Assembly (NCBI GenBank): GCA_955652245.1
Contig: CATPAV010000119.1
Coordinates: 1 to 14,220, forward strand
Reading direction: 5' to 3'
From: an uncultured Candidatus Udaeobacter sp.
GTDB lineage: Bacteria; Verrucomicrobiota; Verrucomicrobiia; Chthoniobacterales; UBA10450
DNA length: 14,220 bases
Shown here in pieces: positions 13,497-14,220 of this stretch. The stretch's first letter is position 1. Each line of letters starts with the position of its first letter. Position numbers and translations under genes: made by a program. Under the pieces are notes generated by a model. The model was not told the origin of the DNA. It made no database searches and worked only from the letters and a program-made list of their open reading frames with translations.

Positions 13497-13912
13497 GTTG
13501 AATACTGGAGGAAAGGCAGATTGGTTGAACGGCTAGACCGCGATCGCGCTCCGGCGCGGCGCATGGTCTCGAAAGGACCGGTTGAGACTCTATCGCGTAG
13601 TGCATCGGCATCATTCTACTTCAATTATTCGTCAATGCCGCTCCGGGCGTCCAGCATCCGAACTCAGCTAAAGCGCCGGATGCAACAGCACGACGAAATG
13701 GAGAGCTTCGCGCTGGCCGAGACATTCAAATATTTCTATGTGCTCTTCGCGCCGCCGGGCACCTTGGATTTCGGCAAGATCGTTTTCAATACGGAAGCCC
13801 ATCCGTTAAGGCGTACCTGGTAGCGTTCGACGGAATCGTGGCGTAAAACGTGCTTTTCAGCGTGTTTCTACTGTGCTTTCTTGCTCATGCTCGCCAGCTG
13901 TCTGTTGTCCGG
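13497..13912. other. Gene-poor segment with decayed GH47 sequence
   Basis: These 416 bp contain no intact gene. The first half (13497-13670) shows nothing recognisable in any frame. The right half holds the GH47 C-terminal fragment and a short hydrophobic reading frame ending at the lysozyme start. Confidence 0.55.
13680..13823 (+). pseudogene. C-terminal fragment of a GH47 alpha-1,2-mannosidase
   Basis: The plus frame ending at TAG 13821-13823 encodes DEMESFALAETFKYFYVLFA and then NTEAHPLRRTW. These are the two closing signatures of glycoside hydrolase family 47: the MESF-x-LAET-x-KY-x-YLLF helix and the NTEAHP segment, whose Thr binds the catalytic calcium in characterised members. Family members are about 450 residues or longer; only about 45 codons are recognisable here. 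The frame stays open upstream to about 13311, but that part overlaps the opposite-strand oxidoreductase start and bears no GH47 likeness, so a functional 170-residue protein is unlikely. Ending shortly after NTEAHP suits a natural C-terminus, so the loss is of the 5' end. GH47 is mainly eukaryotic, with scattered bacterial members. Confidence 0.72.
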
Positions 13913-14220
13913 ATGAAGTTTCCCATTCTTCGCGTTCTGCTATTGCTCCAGGCGTTGCCGGTCTGCGCGTTCGCCAGCAACAACGTGGTGAACCTGTCGC
14001 ATTACGACCTGGTGCATCCGGACTTTGTCGGGATGAAGAATGAAGGCATCGTAGGTGTGATTCACGAGGCCACTTATCCGCGGTTCGATCTCGATTCGAA
14101 ATACCGCGACCGGCAAATGGCCGCCCTGCAAGCCGGTTTGCTTTGGGGCGCATATCATTTCGGTGATGCGACCGATCCCGTCCGCCAGGCCGATCATTTC
14201 CTCAGCGTGGTCGCAGCGTC
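13913..14220 (+). CDS. Secreted GH25-family lysozyme (muramidase), N-terminal part, partial at right edge
   Basis: The first 102 codons of a secreted glycan hydrolase expected to cleave the MurNAc-GlcNAc bond of peptidoglycan. The signal peptide is MKFPILRVLLLLQALPVCAFA, with likely cleavage before SNN. The mature start fits GH25: VVNLSHYD (strand 1), GIVGVIHEATY (strand 2, usually xVIxKATxG), D..Y..R..A..AGLLWGAYHF (strand 3) and QADHFLSVV. The usual Asp in DVSH/DLSH is Asn27 here. The catalytic DxE pair lies beyond the window. The ATG overlaps the TGA of a short hydrophobic reading frame (ATGCTCGCCAGC onward from 13887; ATGA overlap), which could couple translation. No SD is evident. A neighbouring PBP supports peptidoglycan turnover but is not in the same unit. 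Confidence 0.83.
   Translation, partial: MKFPILRVLLLLQALPVCAFASNNVVNLSHYDLVHPDFVGMKNEGIVGVIHEATYPRFDLDSKYRDRQMAALQAGLLWGAYHFGDATDPVRQADHFLSVVAA

Noticed and set aside
13311..13823. A 170-codon plus-strand open frame as a complete gene
   Set aside because: The first 120 codons overlap the 5' end of the confident oxidoreductase gene on the other strand and have no recognisable protein features; only the last 45 codons (GH47 signature) look genuine.

Overview
This window looks like chromosomal DNA of a free-living Gram-negative bacterium of moderately high GC. Evidence for an outer membrane is a KdsD-type arabinose-5-phosphate isomerase (the first step towards Kdo for LPS). The EF-P loop variant, the PYROXD2-like oxidoreductase, the GH47 remnant and the many short intergenic tandem repeats would fit a soil Verrucomicrobium or a related PVC lineage. 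That placement is an inference from gene content, not a phylogenetic result. No tRNA, rRNA, CRISPR array, prophage, transposase or origin was seen.

Layout: (1) 1-735, C-terminal part of malto-oligosyltrehalose synthase (TreY), entering from the left edge. (2) 763-3296, a minus-strand set of kdsD, efp and a polytopic membrane protein with an HELTH metalloprotease motif. (3) 3366-3662, a small secreted protein divergent from kdsD. (4) 3709-5158, a GT4 glycosyltransferase bracketed by two inverted copies of a 73-bp imperfectly palindromic element. (5) 5203-6942, a start-less C-terminal gene remnant followed (minus strand) by a Tat-exported amidase. (6) 7117-10797, a class A penicillin-binding protein and a GT-B-like protein, coupled with 3 nt between them. 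(7) 10885-13496, a MidA/NDUFAF7-type methyltransferase and a COG1233 FAD oxidoreductase that converge with a 4-nt overlap. (8) 13497-14220, a decayed C-terminal fragment of a GH47 alpha-mannosidase and the start of a secreted GH25 lysozyme that runs off the right edge.

The common theme is envelope and polysaccharide work: Kdo precursor supply, glycosyltransferases, peptidoglycan synthesis, peptidoglycan hydrolysis, and trehalose synthesis. There is no single large operon.

The most interesting observation is the class A PBP. Its glycosyltransferase half looks intact, but its transpeptidase SxxK motif reads T-A-M-L: the nucleophile Ser is replaced by Thr and the Lys by Leu, while the SxN and KTGT motifs are kept. 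Other notable points are a family of 7- and 8-base tandem repeats in four intergenic gaps, the paired 73-bp palindromic elements, EF-P with Asn at the loop tip, a glycosyltransferase whose conserved N-terminus seems to begin before its first ATG and next to one repeat array, and remnants of a GH47 gene and a coiled-coil gene.
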